Below are positions 8,731 to 18,041 of a stretch of 64,000 bases of DNA, piece by piece. Below the pieces are notes generated by a model, which searched no databases, had not been told where the DNA came from, and saw only the letters and a program-made list of their open reading frames with translations. The position numbers were made by a program, and so were the translations under genes. Every line of letters starts with the position of its first letter. Within the stretch, counting starts at the first letter, position 1. Origin of the DNA: JAGTRP01 sp035255045 (GTDB lineage Bacteria > Pseudomonadota > Gammaproteobacteria > Burkholderiales > Rhodocyclaceae); assembly GCA_035255045.1 (NCBI GenBank), contig DATFAA010000164.1, forward strand, positions 1 through 64,000. The letters are read 5' to 3'.

Positions 8731-9987
8731 ATGGCCACGACCTCCGATTCCTCTCCGCCTGAATTGCGCCGCCGCACCCAGCGGCGGGTGCGCGGCCGCC
8801 GTCACGACGACATGTCCCAGGACATCGATGCCCCGCGGCTGCTCCACGAACTGCGGGTGCACCAGATCGAGCTGGAGATGCAGAACGATGAATTGCGCCA
8901 GGCCCAATCCCTGGCCGAGACGGCCCTGGACAGCTACACCGAGCTCTACGATTTCGCCCCGGTCGGCTATTTCACCCTCGACCGGGACGGGGCCATCCAT
9001 CAGCTCAACCTGGCGGGGGCCGCCCTCCTGGGCGGCGAGCGCGGCACGCTGGTGGGCAAGCGCTTTGGCCAGTTCGTGGCGGTCGGGGACCGGGCCGATT
9101 TCAACACCTTCCTGGCCCGGACTCTCGGCGACCGGAACCAGTACAGCCGCGAGTTCAGGCTCCTGAATCCGCAGGATGCCGACCGCTCCCTGGTGGTCCG
9201 CATGGAGGCCGCCTCCGACCTGGCGGGGAGACGCCTCAAGGTGGCGGCTCTCGACATCACCGAGCGCAAGCGGGCCGTCGAGGAACTGGTGCAGAGCAAT
9301 GTCGAATTGCGCCAGCTCGCCGTGGCCGCCGCCCGGGACCTGGAGTCGCCCTTGAGTTCCATCCAGGCCCTGGTGGACCAGCTCCAGGAGGAAGCGGCGG
9401 GGCAGCCGGAGGGCTGGCTGGAGGCCTGGGCGGGGCGCATGGCCCAGCAGGCGGAACGCATCCAGGCCCTGATCCAGGACCTGCGGGCCTATTCCCGGAG
9501 CGGGGCCCGGGGCCGCAGCTTCGCCCGGGTGGACATGGCCGACCTCATGGCCGAACTCCTGACTTCCCTGCAGCCCCTCATCAGCGGTACCGGCGCGGTC
9601 ATCACGGTGGACGGGGCCCTGCCCATCGTGATGGGAGACCGGATGCAGCTGGCGCACCTGTTGCGCAACCTCATCGGGAACGGCATCCGTCACCGCGCCC
9701 CGGGGCGGACGGGGCCGCCCCGGATTCGCATTTCCTCCCAGCGGCGCCCGGGGGGATGGACCATAGCGGTCCAGGGGGGCGGCCTGGCCACGGTCGGCGA
9801 ACCTCTTCTCGACGTCTTCCAGCAGTCCCGGCTGCTCCCCTTCCAGCCCGCCTATCCGGCAACGGGCCTCGGCCTGGCCGTCTGCCGCCGCATCGTCCAG
9901 GGGCACGGCGGCCGCATCTGGGTGGAGTGGGATTCGGACCGGGACAGCGTCTTCCGCTTCACCCTGCCCGACATCCCCGGCCCCTGA
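8731..9987 (+). CDS. PAS protein with degenerate histidine kinase core (probable pseudokinase)
   Basis: A 418-residue protein. An N-terminal coiled coil (HELRVHQIELEMQNDELRQA) leads to a PAS domain (about 70-185) and then a HisKA/HATPase-shaped region. The phosphoacceptor position is Arg202 (AAARDLESPL), where the paralog at 11256 has His229 (AAHCLRAPL). The G1 box reads VQGGGL instead of VRDNGIGI, losing the adenine-contacting Asp. The N-box Asn (NLIGNGIRH) and the GLGLAVCRRIV end are kept. It probably neither autophosphorylates nor binds ATP normally and may act as a scaffold or allosteric partner. The ATG at 8731 is preferred: it follows GAGGCAACAGGG, while the in-frame GTG at 8632 has no ribosome binding site. 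Confidence 0.88.
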   Translation: MATTSDSSPPELRRRTQRRVRGRRHDDMSQDIDAPRLLHELRVHQIELEMQNDELRQAQSLAETALDSYTELYDFAPVGYFTLDRDGAIHQLNLAGAALLGGERGTLVGKRFGQFVAVGDRADFNTFLARTLGDRNQYSREFRLLNPQDADRSLVVRMEAASDLAGRRLKVAALDITERKRAVEELVQSNVELRQLAVAAARDLESPLSSIQALVDQLQEEAAGQPEGWLEAWAGRMAQQAERIQALIQDLRAYSRSGARGRSFARVDMADLMAELLTSLQPLISGTGAVITVDGALPIVMGDRMQLAHLLRNLIGNGIRHRAPGRTGPPRIRISSQRRPGGWTIAVQGGGLATVGEPLLDVFQQSRLLPFQPAYPATGLGLAVCRRIVQGHGGRIWVEWDSDRDSVFRFTLPDIPGP

Positions 9988-9999
9988 GCCAGGGCGGCT

Positions 10000-11091
10000 T
10001 CACCCGTCTTCCACCCCCGCCGCCAGATTCCGGATGGCCGAGCCGTTCAGGATCAGCCGGCGCAGGGCGGCCACTTCCCGGTCCAGCTGGTCCGCATAGT
10101 CCTCGTAGGGCTTCGCCGCCTCCGGCAGGTCGAGGCTGCGCCGCCGGTCGGCCATGCGGCGCGAGAAGCTGACCTTCTCCTCCATGAGGCGGACCGCCGA
10201 CCACAGGGCGTTTTCCAGGGTGCGCGTCTGTTCCGCCAGGAAGTCGCCGGCGCCGTAGGCATGGCCGACATGGCAGCGAAAGCGCAGGGGCTCGCTGCCG
10301 GTCACTTCCCAGAGGACGCCGTTGCAGGCCGGGCAGGTGTAGGTGGAGCGGGTGCCGATGGTCTCGACGCTGGCGAGGAGCGCGGCGCTGTCCAGGTCCT
10401 GCTCCGCCACGTCGGTTTCGATGTCGGCGGGTTGCGCTCCGCTGGCCCCTGGTGGCCCGGCCGGCTGGCGGCTCAGCCGGACCAGGAGATCGGGGATGCG
10501 GGCCAGGGGCAGGGCGTGGTCCACCCTGGCATAGCGCAGGGCGCTGCTCGGCATGGCCGGATACTCCGCCTCCCCGGGATCCTGCACCACCGCCACGCCG
10601 CCCCGCTGCTTGATGGCCTGCAGGCCGACGGTGCCGTCGTCCAGGATGCCGGTCAGCACCACCCCGACGGTGCGGGGACCGTAGGCCCGGGCGGCCGAGC
10701 GGAAGAGGGTGTCGATGGCCGGCCGGAAGCGGTTTTCCCGGGGGCCGCGCACCACCCGTATGCGGCCCGGCGCGAGGAGGAGGTGATGGTCCGGCGGGGC
10801 GACGTAGATGCGCCCCTTGCGGACGGCTTCCCCGTCCGCCGGATGGACCGCCGGCAGGGGACCGGCGTCGGAGAGGATCTGGGGCAGCAGGCTGGGGTGG
10901 GCCGGGGACAGGTGCTGGACGACGAAGAGGGCGGCATCCAGGTCGGCCGGGAGGCCGCCGGCAATGGCGGTCAGGGCCTTGAGGGCGCCGGCCGAGCCGC
11001 CGACCACGATGGTGTCATGGCAGGGTACGGCGTTTGGCTCCGCTGCGCGCCGGGCGTCCGGAGCCGTCGAGTCGATGGGGGACATGTCCAT
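10000..11091 (-). CDS. stand-alone CheB-type methylesterase with zinc-ribbon-like C terminus
   Basis: A 363-residue protein. Residues 25-195 form a CheB esterase domain with S33 (VGGSAGALKAL), H60 (VVQHLSP) and D152 (LTGILDDGT). There is no N-terminal receiver domain, so it is not controlled by CheA phosphorylation in the usual way. The C-terminal part contains YTCPACNG and, about 20 residues later, RCHVGHAYG, a Cys/His set likely to bind zinc, followed by a helical tail. The start at 11091 precedes the family-like sequence. It lies between two PAS-kinase-type genes and opposite to them, with its end 12 bp from the pseudokinase stop. The cluster suggests a role with the CheB-CheR fusion. Confidence 0.87.
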   Translation of the reverse strand: MDMSPIDSTAPDARRAAEPNAVPCHDTIVVGGSAGALKALTAIAGGLPADLDAALFVVQHLSPAHPSLLPQILSDAGPLPAVHPADGEAVRKGRIYVAPPDHHLLLAPGRIRVVRGPRENRFRPAIDTLFRSAARAYGPRTVGVVLTGILDDGTVGLQAIKQRGGVAVVQDPGEAEYPAMPSSALRYARVDHALPLARIPDLLVRLSRQPAGPPGASGAQPADIETDVAEQDLDSAALLASVETIGTRSTYTCPACNGVLWEVTGSEPLRFRCHVGHAYGAGDFLAEQTRTLENALWSAVRLMEEKVSFSRRMADRRRSLDLPEAAKPYEDYADQLDREVAALRRLILNGSAIRNLAAGVEDG

Positions 11092-11255
11092 AAGATGCCG
11101 CGGCCCCCATTTGATTCCGGCCACCACGACGCAGAGCCAGCACCGGCCGGGGCAACATAAGCTTCCCACCCCATTCTCACGGCGCCGCCGATCCAGTTAA
11201 ATCAGCAACCCATAAGACCGGCCGGTTGGCCCTTCAATGATTCATCACCCGAGCC

Positions 11256-12587
11256 ATGCCGAAAATCCATGACGAAGCCGAGACCCTGATGGACAGCGCC
11301 GGACGTCCGCCGAAGGGGAGGGGCTCCCCGCCTCCGCCTTCGGCCGGCCGCTCCTCCGCCGAGGAAATTCCGAGGGGGCGCGTCGACGAGCACCCCCTGG
11401 AGGTGGATACCCTACTGGCGATCATGGAGCGGCAGCGCCTGGTGCACGAACTCCAGGTGCACCAGATCGAACTGGAAATGCAGAACGATGAGCTCCAGCA
11501 GGCCAGGGCCGAGAGCCAGGCCGCCCTGGAGCGCTACACCCGGCTCTACGATTTCGCGCCGGTGGGCTACTTCACCCTGGGGCGGGAAGACGGCAGCATC
11601 CGGCAGCTCAATTTCGCCGGCGCCCGCCTGCTGGGGGCCGAGCGCGGCAGCCTGGTGGGCAAGCGCTTCGGGCTGTTCGTGGAGGAGAGCGATCGTTCGG
11701 CCTTCAACCTCTTCCTGGCGGCGAGGGGCCGCGGCGACTGCGCCAAGAGCCGCTGCGAGATCGCCCTGGGCAGCCCGGACCACGACGGACAGCGGCGGCT
11801 GGTCCGCATCGAGGCGGTTCCCGACGAGCCGGGGGAGGCCTTCAACGCCGTCGTCTTCGACATCACCGAGCAGAGGCGGGCCTCCGAGGAACTGATGCGC
11901 AGCAGCCTGGAACTGCAGCAATTCGCCTTCATCGCCGCCCATTGCCTGCGGGCGCCCCTGCACTCCCTGAGCGGCCTGGCCCGCTCCCTGCAGCAGGATT
12001 GCCGGGGGCTGCTCGACCCCCGGGCCGAGCAGCGGGTGCGGCAGGTGGCCACCGGCGTCCAGCGCATGCAGTCGCTGCTCCAGGATATCCTCGATTACGT
12101 GCAGGTGGACTCCCGGGGCAAGGTCTTCCAGCCTGCCGACCTGGACCGTGTCTACGGGGAGGTGGTCGAAACTCTCGACGACACCGTCCGCCTGAGCGGC
12201 GCCACCGTCACCTGCGATCCCCTGCCGACCGTGACCGGGGACCGCATCCAGCTCGCCCAGGTGCTCCACAACCTCATCGACAACGGCATCAAGTTCCGGA
12301 GTAGCGAGCCGCCCCGGGTCCACGTATCGGCCCGGCGGCAGGGCGGCCAATGGCTGGTTTCGGTGCGGGACAACGGCATCGGCATCGCCGCCAAGCACTG
12401 CGACAGCATCTTCGAGATCTTCAAGCGCCTGCACACCCAGGAGGAATACCCGGGCGCCGGCATCGGCCTGGCGGTCGGCCGGCGCATCGTCCAGCGCCAC
12501 GGCGGACGGCTCTGGGTCGAATCGACGCCGGGGCAGGGCAGCACCTTCCATTTCACCCTGCCGGCGCCGGAGGAACCGGAGCGCTGA
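11256..12587 (+). CDS. PAS sensor histidine kinase (intact paralog of the 8731 gene)
   Basis: A 443-residue soluble kinase. A coiled coil (HELQVHQIELEMQNDELQQA, about 62-81), a PAS domain ending in FDITEQRRA, a HisKA domain with His229 in AAHCLRAPL, and a HATPase domain with N box HNLIDNGIKFR, G1 VRDNGIGI and G2 GAGIGLAVGRRIV are all present. No transmembrane segment or receiver is fused and no response regulator gene is adjacent. N-terminal and PAS sequences closely match the protein at 8731-9987, so the pair arose by duplication. The start at 11256 has only a weak ribosome binding site. A Met at 11289 is possible. Confidence 0.9.
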   Translation: MPKIHDEAETLMDSAGRPPKGRGSPPPPSAGRSSAEEIPRGRVDEHPLEVDTLLAIMERQRLVHELQVHQIELEMQNDELQQARAESQAALERYTRLYDFAPVGYFTLGREDGSIRQLNFAGARLLGAERGSLVGKRFGLFVEESDRSAFNLFLAARGRGDCAKSRCEIALGSPDHDGQRRLVRIEAVPDEPGEAFNAVVFDITEQRRASEELMRSSLELQQFAFIAAHCLRAPLHSLSGLARSLQQDCRGLLDPRAEQRVRQVATGVQRMQSLLQDILDYVQVDSRGKVFQPADLDRVYGEVVETLDDTVRLSGATVTCDPLPTVTGDRIQLAQVLHNLIDNGIKFRSSEPPRVHVSARRQGGQWLVSVRDNGIGIAAKHCDSIFEIFKRLHTQEEYPGAGIGLAVGRRIVQRHGGRLWVESTPGQGSTFHFTLPAPEEPER

Positions 12588-12747
12588 GGGCAGCGGGTGA
12601 CCGGGTCCGATAGGGCCTTCCGATCCACCTGGGGTATGGTCCGGGCGACCCTACAGACCGCCGCACCGAGGAATCAGCACAGCCATCCATCGCGGGCGCC
12701 CGGCGGCCCGGCTAGAATCAAGACGTTCTCGTCGCAGGAGCCTCCCC

Positions 12748-13116
12748 ATGAGCCATCCTTCGCTGCCGGCGCTGATCGCGCTATCCCTGGTCCTGACGGC
12801 CTGCGGGACCACGCGCGAGGCCCCAGTCCCGCCCCAGACCGTCCAGCTCGACCTCATCCTGGCGAGCGGCGACTACAACTGCGAAGACGGGCTGCAGGTC
12901 CGGGTCGAGCGGGAAATGCGCGGCACCGAGAACTACCGCCTCCATATCGGCTGGATGGGCAGCAGCTACTGGCTGGAGCGCGACCCCTCCTATTCCGGGC
13001 TGCCGCGCTTCGAGGACCCGTCGAGCGGACTCGTCTGGATCGACCTGCCCTGGAAGAGCGTGCTGCTGGACGGCCGGAGCAACAAGCCCCTGGCCAGCGA
13101 GTGCAAATCCGTCTGA
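12748..13116 (+). CDS. MliC-like lipoprotein
   Basis: A 122-residue lipoprotein. The signal peptide ends in the lipobox LTAC (Cys19). The mature part has the pattern of the membrane-bound lysozyme inhibitor (MliC) fold: YNCEDGLQVRV near the start, a SG(L)PRF segment in the middle, a following WIDLPWKSVLL strand, and a terminal SEC that could pair with the first Cys. MliC proteins block c-type lysozyme in the periplasm. Similarity is by pattern only, so 'small lipoprotein' is the safe minimum. AGGAG at 12736-12740 sets the start. A TAGAAT hexamer shortly upstream (in GGCTAGAATC) could be the -10 element. Confidence 0.75.
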   Translation: MSHPSLPALIALSLVLTACGTTREAPVPPQTVQLDLILASGDYNCEDGLQVRVEREMRGTENYRLHIGWMGSSYWLERDPSYSGLPRFEDPSSGLVWIDLPWKSVLLDGRSNKPLASECKSV

Positions 13117-13207
13117 GCCCCCGGCTGTCCTCACTCCTTCCGTAGAGCCAAATCGGGGCAAGGCGCGGTACCCTCTCGTCTCTCTGGCTGAAACGGGAAG
13201 GGGATTG

Positions 13208-14302
13208 ATGACGGAGCAGGGAAAATGGGGCCGCCTGGCGGCCCTGGTGCGGAGGGAGCTGCGGCAGCTCGCCGCCGTCCGGCCAAGCGACCGCCCCTGG
13301 CAGATGCCCTTCGCGGCGGCACTGGCCTCGGGGCTGCCGCTCCTGGTGGGCGCCTATTTTGACCGCATGGACTACGGGCTGGTCTCGTCCCTGGGCGGCC
13401 TCGTCTTCCTGTACCTGCCCGAGACGCCCCTGCACCACCGCATGGTGTCCCTCATGGCCTGCGCCTTCGCCATGGCGGCCTGCTACGCCCTGGGGGTCAT
13501 GAGCCACCTGGTGCCGCCGGTCATGATGCTGGTTCTCACCTTCACCGCCATCCTGGTGACCATGGCCTGCCGCTTCTACCGGGTCGGCATCCCGGGGAGC
13601 CTCTTCTTCATCATGGCGGCGTCCATCGGCGCCTATTCCCCGGGCGATGTCCTCGATGTCCCCCTCAAGGTCGGACTGCTCACCATGGGCTGCCTCCTTG
13701 CCTGCCTGATCGCCTTCTTCTACAGCCTCCACATCCTGCGGCGGCGAGCGCCCAGGCCGGTGGAGCCTCTGCCGCCGCCGACCTTCGACTTCGTGGTCTT
13801 CGATTCGGTGGTGATCGGCGCCTTCGTCGGCCTCTCCCTCGCCCTCGCCCAGCTCCTCCAGCTGGAGAAGGCCTACTGGGTGCCGGTGAGCTGCCTCGCC
13901 GTCATCCAGGGCATGTCCCTGCGGGCGGTGTGGGACCGGCAGGTGCAGCGGCTGGTGGGCACGGGCATCGGCCTCCTGCTGTCCTGGGCATTGCTCAGCC
14001 TGCCCCTGGACAAGTGGACCATCTCCCTGGTCATGATCGTCCTGGCCTTCGTGATCGAGACCGCCGTTGTCCGCCATTACGGCTTCGCCGCCATCTTCAT
14101 CACGCCCTTGACCATCCTCCTGGCCGAAGCCTCCACCCTGGGCCAGGGCTCCGCCGCCGAGCTGATCCAGGCCCGCTTCTTCGACACCCTCCTGGGGTGC
14201 CTGGTCGGCCTCCTGGGCGGCGTCTGCCTGCACAGCCCCCGCTTCCGGGCAGCCGTCGGCGGGCCCATGCGCCGGCTCGTTCCGTCCCGCCGTGCGGGGT
14301 GA
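13208..14302 (+). CDS. FUSC-family inner membrane protein (aromatic acid exporter type)
   Basis: A 364-residue polytopic membrane protein with two blocks of hydrophobic helices (about residues 35-170 and 200-335) separated by a short Arg/Pro-rich loop (LRRRAPRPVEPLPPP). This two-half layout, with the second half homologous to the first, fits the FUSC / fusaric-acid-resistance superfamily. Those proteins export aromatic carboxylates or stabilise the envelope. It is shorter than AaeB-type exporters (about 650 residues), so it has just one FUSC unit. The ATG at 13208 follows GGGAAGGGGA. A TTG codon directly upstream is less likely. Confidence 0.78.
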   Translation: MTEQGKWGRLAALVRRELRQLAAVRPSDRPWQMPFAAALASGLPLLVGAYFDRMDYGLVSSLGGLVFLYLPETPLHHRMVSLMACAFAMAACYALGVMSHLVPPVMMLVLTFTAILVTMACRFYRVGIPGSLFFIMAASIGAYSPGDVLDVPLKVGLLTMGCLLACLIAFFYSLHILRRRAPRPVEPLPPPTFDFVVFDSVVIGAFVGLSLALAQLLQLEKAYWVPVSCLAVIQGMSLRAVWDRQVQRLVGTGIGLLLSWALLSLPLDKWTISLVMIVLAFVIETAVVRHYGFAAIFITPLTILLAEASTLGQGSAAELIQARFFDTLLGCLVGLLGGVCLHSPRFRAAVGGPMRRLVPSRRAG

Positions 14303-14507
14303 ATTCCCGGGTCCGGCGGCCCCGGCCGGCCGCCGGCAGCATTCCCGATTCCGAAAAATTTTTCCGCCTTTGAGAGGGCGGCGGCCCCGAACAGGCCGTT
14401 TGCCGGCGGTCCGGGCCTCATTTCCCGGGGAAATCAGGTGGCATCGGGTTTGCTATACCGCCCTGGATGACGCCATCTCATCCATGTGACTTATTACGGG
14501 AAACACC

Positions 14508-15353
14508 ATGTCCAGCCATTCCAGGACGGCACACCGAGCTGCCGATCGCCGACTCCCGCCCCGGCGGGGCAATGCCAAGACCTTCGCCGTCAGCTCCATC
14601 GCCGGCGCCCTGCTGCTCTTCGGCTTCCATTCCTTCCTGCAGGCCAGCGTCGCCAACCCGGCGGATGCCGGGCAACAGCGGCTGATCCCGGTTGCCAAGG
14701 CCAGCCCCCATGCCGGGCAGGGCGGCCACGCAGCCCCGGGCCGCCAGGCCAAGGGCGACGCCGACCATGCCGGCGGCGGCCTGACCGCTATTTCCGCCGC
14801 CCTCGCGGACTTCTTCGGGGTGCCCAAGCCGCATCCTGCAGACCAGACCGAGATGGTGACCAAACGCATCGCCCCCGTCGCCCGGTTCGAAACCGCCGGT
14901 TCCGAAGCGATGCCGACCGCGCCCGTGGAACCCGCTGGCCAGGCCGCCGCATCCGCCACCCCGGCCGAGCCGGCAGCGGCCGCAGCCGCCAGCCCGGAAA
15001 CGGCCCGGGCCCTGGTGGACGAATGGCTCCACGCCTGGTCGGAGCGGGATGTGGACCGCTACCTGGGCGCCTACGGCGAAGGCTTCACCCCGGAGAACGG
15101 CCTGTCGCGCCAGGCCTGGGCCCAGTCCCGGCGGCAGAAGATCGAGAGCCGGAAAAGCATCGCCGTCTCCATCCGCGACCTGAAGATCGAACCGGAGGGC
15201 GATAACCGCCTCGCCGTCCACTTCCTCCAGGACTACACCGCCGACGGCTTCCACGAGGAGGGCACTCCCAAGCACCTGACCCTGGCCCTCGAAGCCGGCG
15301 CCTGGCGCATCGTCGCCGAAGCCAGCGGCGCCACCCCGGCCGCCTCGAAATAG
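14508..15353 (+). CDS. membrane-anchored NTF2-like protein (Cds6 C-terminal type)
   Basis: A 281-residue protein. After a basic N terminus, one hydrophobic helix (about residues 26-44) should anchor it in the inner membrane with the rest periplasmic. An Ala/Pro-rich linker (about 50-160) leads to an NTF2-like domain (about 165-275) with the WLHAWSERDVDRYLGAYG opening and a WRIVAE end. That domain occurs at the C terminus of Cds6-type L,D-transpeptidase-associated proteins, but no catalytic transpeptidase domain is present here. Role probably in the envelope; specific function unknown. The ATG follows ACGGGAAACACC. Confidence 0.75.
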   Translation: MSSHSRTAHRAADRRLPPRRGNAKTFAVSSIAGALLLFGFHSFLQASVANPADAGQQRLIPVAKASPHAGQGGHAAPGRQAKGDADHAGGGLTAISAALADFFGVPKPHPADQTEMVTKRIAPVARFETAGSEAMPTAPVEPAGQAAASATPAEPAAAAAASPETARALVDEWLHAWSERDVDRYLGAYGEGFTPENGLSRQAWAQSRRQKIESRKSIAVSIRDLKIEPEGDNRLAVHFLQDYTADGFHEEGTPKHLTLALEAGAWRIVAEASGATPAASK

Positions 15354-15368
15354 GGTGCCGGGGCCCCG

Positions 15369-18041
15369 CTAGGCCGGGAGCTCGGCGAGCACGGGGCTGG
15401 GCAGCCCGGCCCCGGAGGCCGGTTCGCCGGCCAGGATTTCGGCCAGGCGGGCAGCCAGGTCCTCGGGCTGGAAGGGTTTCTGGAGGACCATGACCCCTTC
15501 CGGGACGTCGGGGCGTTCGGCGTAGCCGGTGATCAGCAGCACCGGGACGTCCGCAGCCCGCCGCCGTATCTGCTGGATCAGCTCGGCGCCGTTCATGCCG
15601 GGCATGGCGTAGTCGGTCACCAGGGCGGCGATGCCCTCCGCCGCCTCCAGGGCGGCCAGTGCCGCGGCGCCGCTGCCGGCGTCGACCACGCGATAGCCGA
15701 GGGCTTCGATGGTGGCCTTGAGGGCGTCCCGGACCAGGGGGTTGTCGTCCACCAGCAGGACCGTGCTGCCATCGCCGGGCGGCAGCTCCTCGTCGGCCCG
15801 TAAGGCCTCGTCGGCCTGGGCCGCTGCGGAGGGCAGGTAGAGGGTCACTTCCGTGCCGCAGCCGGGCGCGCTGGCAATGGCCACGGCGCCGCCCGACTGG
15901 GCCGCCATGCCGTGCACCATGGACAGGCCGAGGCCCGTGCCCTTGCCGATCTCCTTGGTGGTGAAGAAGGGCTCGAAGACCCGGGACAGGGTCGCCGGAT
16001 CCATGCCCGTCCCCGTATCCTGGACGCTGATCGCCACGTAGGTTCCGACCGCCAGTTCCGGCGGGTGGGAGGCTTCGCCGCGGCGGACGACGGCCCGGGT
16101 CGCCCGCAGGGTCAGCAGGCCGCCGGTGGGCATGGCGTCCCGGGCGTTGATCGCCAGGTTGAGCAGGGCCGACTCGACCTGGGCCCGGTCGGCGAGGGCC
16201 GCCGGCGTACCCGGGTGGACTTCGAACACCACGCAGATGCGGCCGCCCAGGGTACGTTCGATGATGGGCCCGATCTCGTCGAACAGCCGGTCCAGATCCA
16301 CCGCCTCCGGCACCAGGGCCTGGCGGCCGGCGAAGGCGAGCATGGCCTTGGTCAGCTTGGCGCCGCTGTCGATGGCCTGCATGGCGGAATCGATGACCCG
16401 GGGCGGGGTGCCGGCGGGCAGCCGGCGCTCGACCACGTACAGGCAGCTGGCCAGGGCCTGGAGGATGTTGTTGAAGTCGTGGGCGACGCCGCCGGTGAGG
16501 CGGCCGATGGCTTCCATCTTCTGGGCCTGCGCCAATTGGGTGGTCCGTTCCTGCACCTGCCGTTCCAGGCTGGCATTCAACTCCGCGAGGGCTGTCTGGG
16601 CTTCCTTGAGGGCCGTGATGTTTTCCGCGAACAGCAGGCATCCGCCGATTTCGCCGTCGGCGGTCAGCCACGGCTCCATGCGCCAGCGCACCCAGTCGGT
16701 GCGGCCGTCCTTCCTCGGGAACGGATCGGCGTCGCAGCCCTGGGTCTTGCCTGCCAGGACCCTGGCGTGGATATCGCGCCAACGCTGGCAAATCTCGGGA
16801 AAGACCTCGTAATGGGATTTGCCGACCAGCTCATGAGGTTCCCAGGGCAACCCATAGTCGGCGATCAGGCGGCGGGAGGCCGCCATGTAGCGCATGTCGG
16901 TGTCGAACATGGCGATGGCGGCGGGCGCCCCTTCGATGAAGAGGGAGAGCTGGATTTCCCGTTCGTTCAAGGCGGCCGTGCGCTCCGCCAGCAGGCGGCC
17001 GGCTTCGCCCATGGCCGCCGCCACCTCGGCCGCTTCCTTGACCTCCACCGAGGGCAGCGCGACGGGCTCGCCGGCACCCAGGGACAAGGCCGGCGCCACC
17101 AGGGCCCGGATCGATCGGGAAATCTTCGCTCCCACGAACCACGCCAGGGCCAGGCCGACGGCGAACAGGCCGGCGACGCCGAGGGCCAGCAGGGAGAGGG
17201 TGCGGGTCAGTGCCGCTCCGAGCTTCTCCCTGGAAATCCCGATGGCGACGCTCCACCCCGTCATCGGCGAGCGCCTGTAGACGGACACCACGGGCTCGCC
17301 GTCGGTGGTGACGTTTTCGAAGAATCCCTCGTCGGACTCGCCCAGGCGCTTGAGGAGCCCGGGCGAGGCTTTCCTGCCGATCCGTTCGGCTTCGCCCCGG
17401 GTACGGGTGACCACCGTGCCGGTGCTGTCGAGGATGACCGAGACCCGGTCCGCCGGCTGGCGCTGGGCAAGCAGGATGCCGTTGAATTCCTCCGGCAGGA
17501 TGCTGATGGTCAGGGCATAGGCGACTTTGCCGCTTACGGTGACGGGTACTCCGACCGACACGATCGGGCTGCCCCGCACCCGTCCCGAGTAGAGGTCGGA
17601 GACGGCGGGCCTGCCGGTGTCGAAGATGGTGCGGATCAGTTCCGGGCTGCCATGGGGCGGCAGGGGCTGCCCGAAGTCCCTGAGGGTATTGATGATCTGC
17701 TGGCCGGCCGGGTCGGCCAGGGACACGGTGCCCGGCAGCCCGGTCTGCTCGAGGGTGCGCCGCGCCTGCCGGTAGAACTTCGGGAAGTCGCCTTCGGCCA
17801 GGGCGTCGGCGGACGCCAGCCCCTGGGCCAGGGCCTGGGCCTTCAGGATCTTGTTGTCCACGGCCTGGCTGAGGGCGCGTGCCGTCTGCAGGGTGTCCTT
17901 GGAAATCTCGTCGCGGCCCTCGCGGTAATCCAGGATGAGGAGGGTGACGGCGCCGACCACCCCCGGCAGCAGGCAGGCCAACAGCAGATAGATGAGGAAG
18001 CTTCGTACCGAAGGGCGGTTCAGGATTGGTCCGGTCATCAT
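15369..18041 (-). CDS. hybrid sensor histidine kinase with periplasmic Cache-type domain and receiver
   Basis: An 890-residue membrane sensor. The first transmembrane helix is near residues 12-35, a double-Cache-like periplasmic domain spans about 40-275, and a second helix (LALGVAGLFAVGLALAWFV) follows. A short linker, a PAS domain, a HisKA domain with GGVAHDFNNIL, a HATPase with GTGMDPATLSRVFEPFF and GLGLSMVHGM, and a C-terminal receiver (VLLVDDNPLVRDAL, VTDYAMPGMNG, QKPF) complete it. Start at 18041: ATG ATG preceded by AAAGG. The frame is open further upstream but without domain similarity. It is divergent from sorAB (279 bp apart), which may suggest but does not prove a regulatory link. 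No DNA-binding partner is adjacent. Confidence 0.92.
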   Translation of the reverse strand: MMTGPILNRPSVRSFLIYLLLACLLPGVVGAVTLLILDYREGRDEISKDTLQTARALSQAVDNKILKAQALAQGLASADALAEGDFPKFYRQARRTLEQTGLPGTVSLADPAGQQIINTLRDFGQPLPPHGSPELIRTIFDTGRPAVSDLYSGRVRGSPIVSVGVPVTVSGKVAYALTISILPEEFNGILLAQRQPADRVSVILDSTGTVVTRTRGEAERIGRKASPGLLKRLGESDEGFFENVTTDGEPVVSVYRRSPMTGWSVAIGISREKLGAALTRTLSLLALGVAGLFAVGLALAWFVGAKISRSIRALVAPALSLGAGEPVALPSVEVKEAAEVAAAMGEAGRLLAERTAALNEREIQLSLFIEGAPAAIAMFDTDMRYMAASRRLIADYGLPWEPHELVGKSHYEVFPEICQRWRDIHARVLAGKTQGCDADPFPRKDGRTDWVRWRMEPWLTADGEIGGCLLFAENITALKEAQTALAELNASLERQVQERTTQLAQAQKMEAIGRLTGGVAHDFNNILQALASCLYVVERRLPAGTPPRVIDSAMQAIDSGAKLTKAMLAFAGRQALVPEAVDLDRLFDEIGPIIERTLGGRICVVFEVHPGTPAALADRAQVESALLNLAINARDAMPTGGLLTLRATRAVVRRGEASHPPELAVGTYVAISVQDTGTGMDPATLSRVFEPFFTTKEIGKGTGLGLSMVHGMAAQSGGAVAIASAPGCGTEVTLYLPSAAAQADEALRADEELPPGDGSTVLLVDDNPLVRDALKATIEALGYRVVDAGSGAAALAALEAAEGIAALVTDYAMPGMNGAELIQQIRRRAADVPVLLITGYAERPDVPEGVMVLQKPFQPEDLAARLAEILAGEPASGAGLPSPVLAELPA

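Noticed and set aside
14345..14365. GAAAAATTTTTC palindrome after the FUSC gene as a terminator
   Set aside because: The AT stem has no GC part and no loop; not a credible intrinsic terminator.
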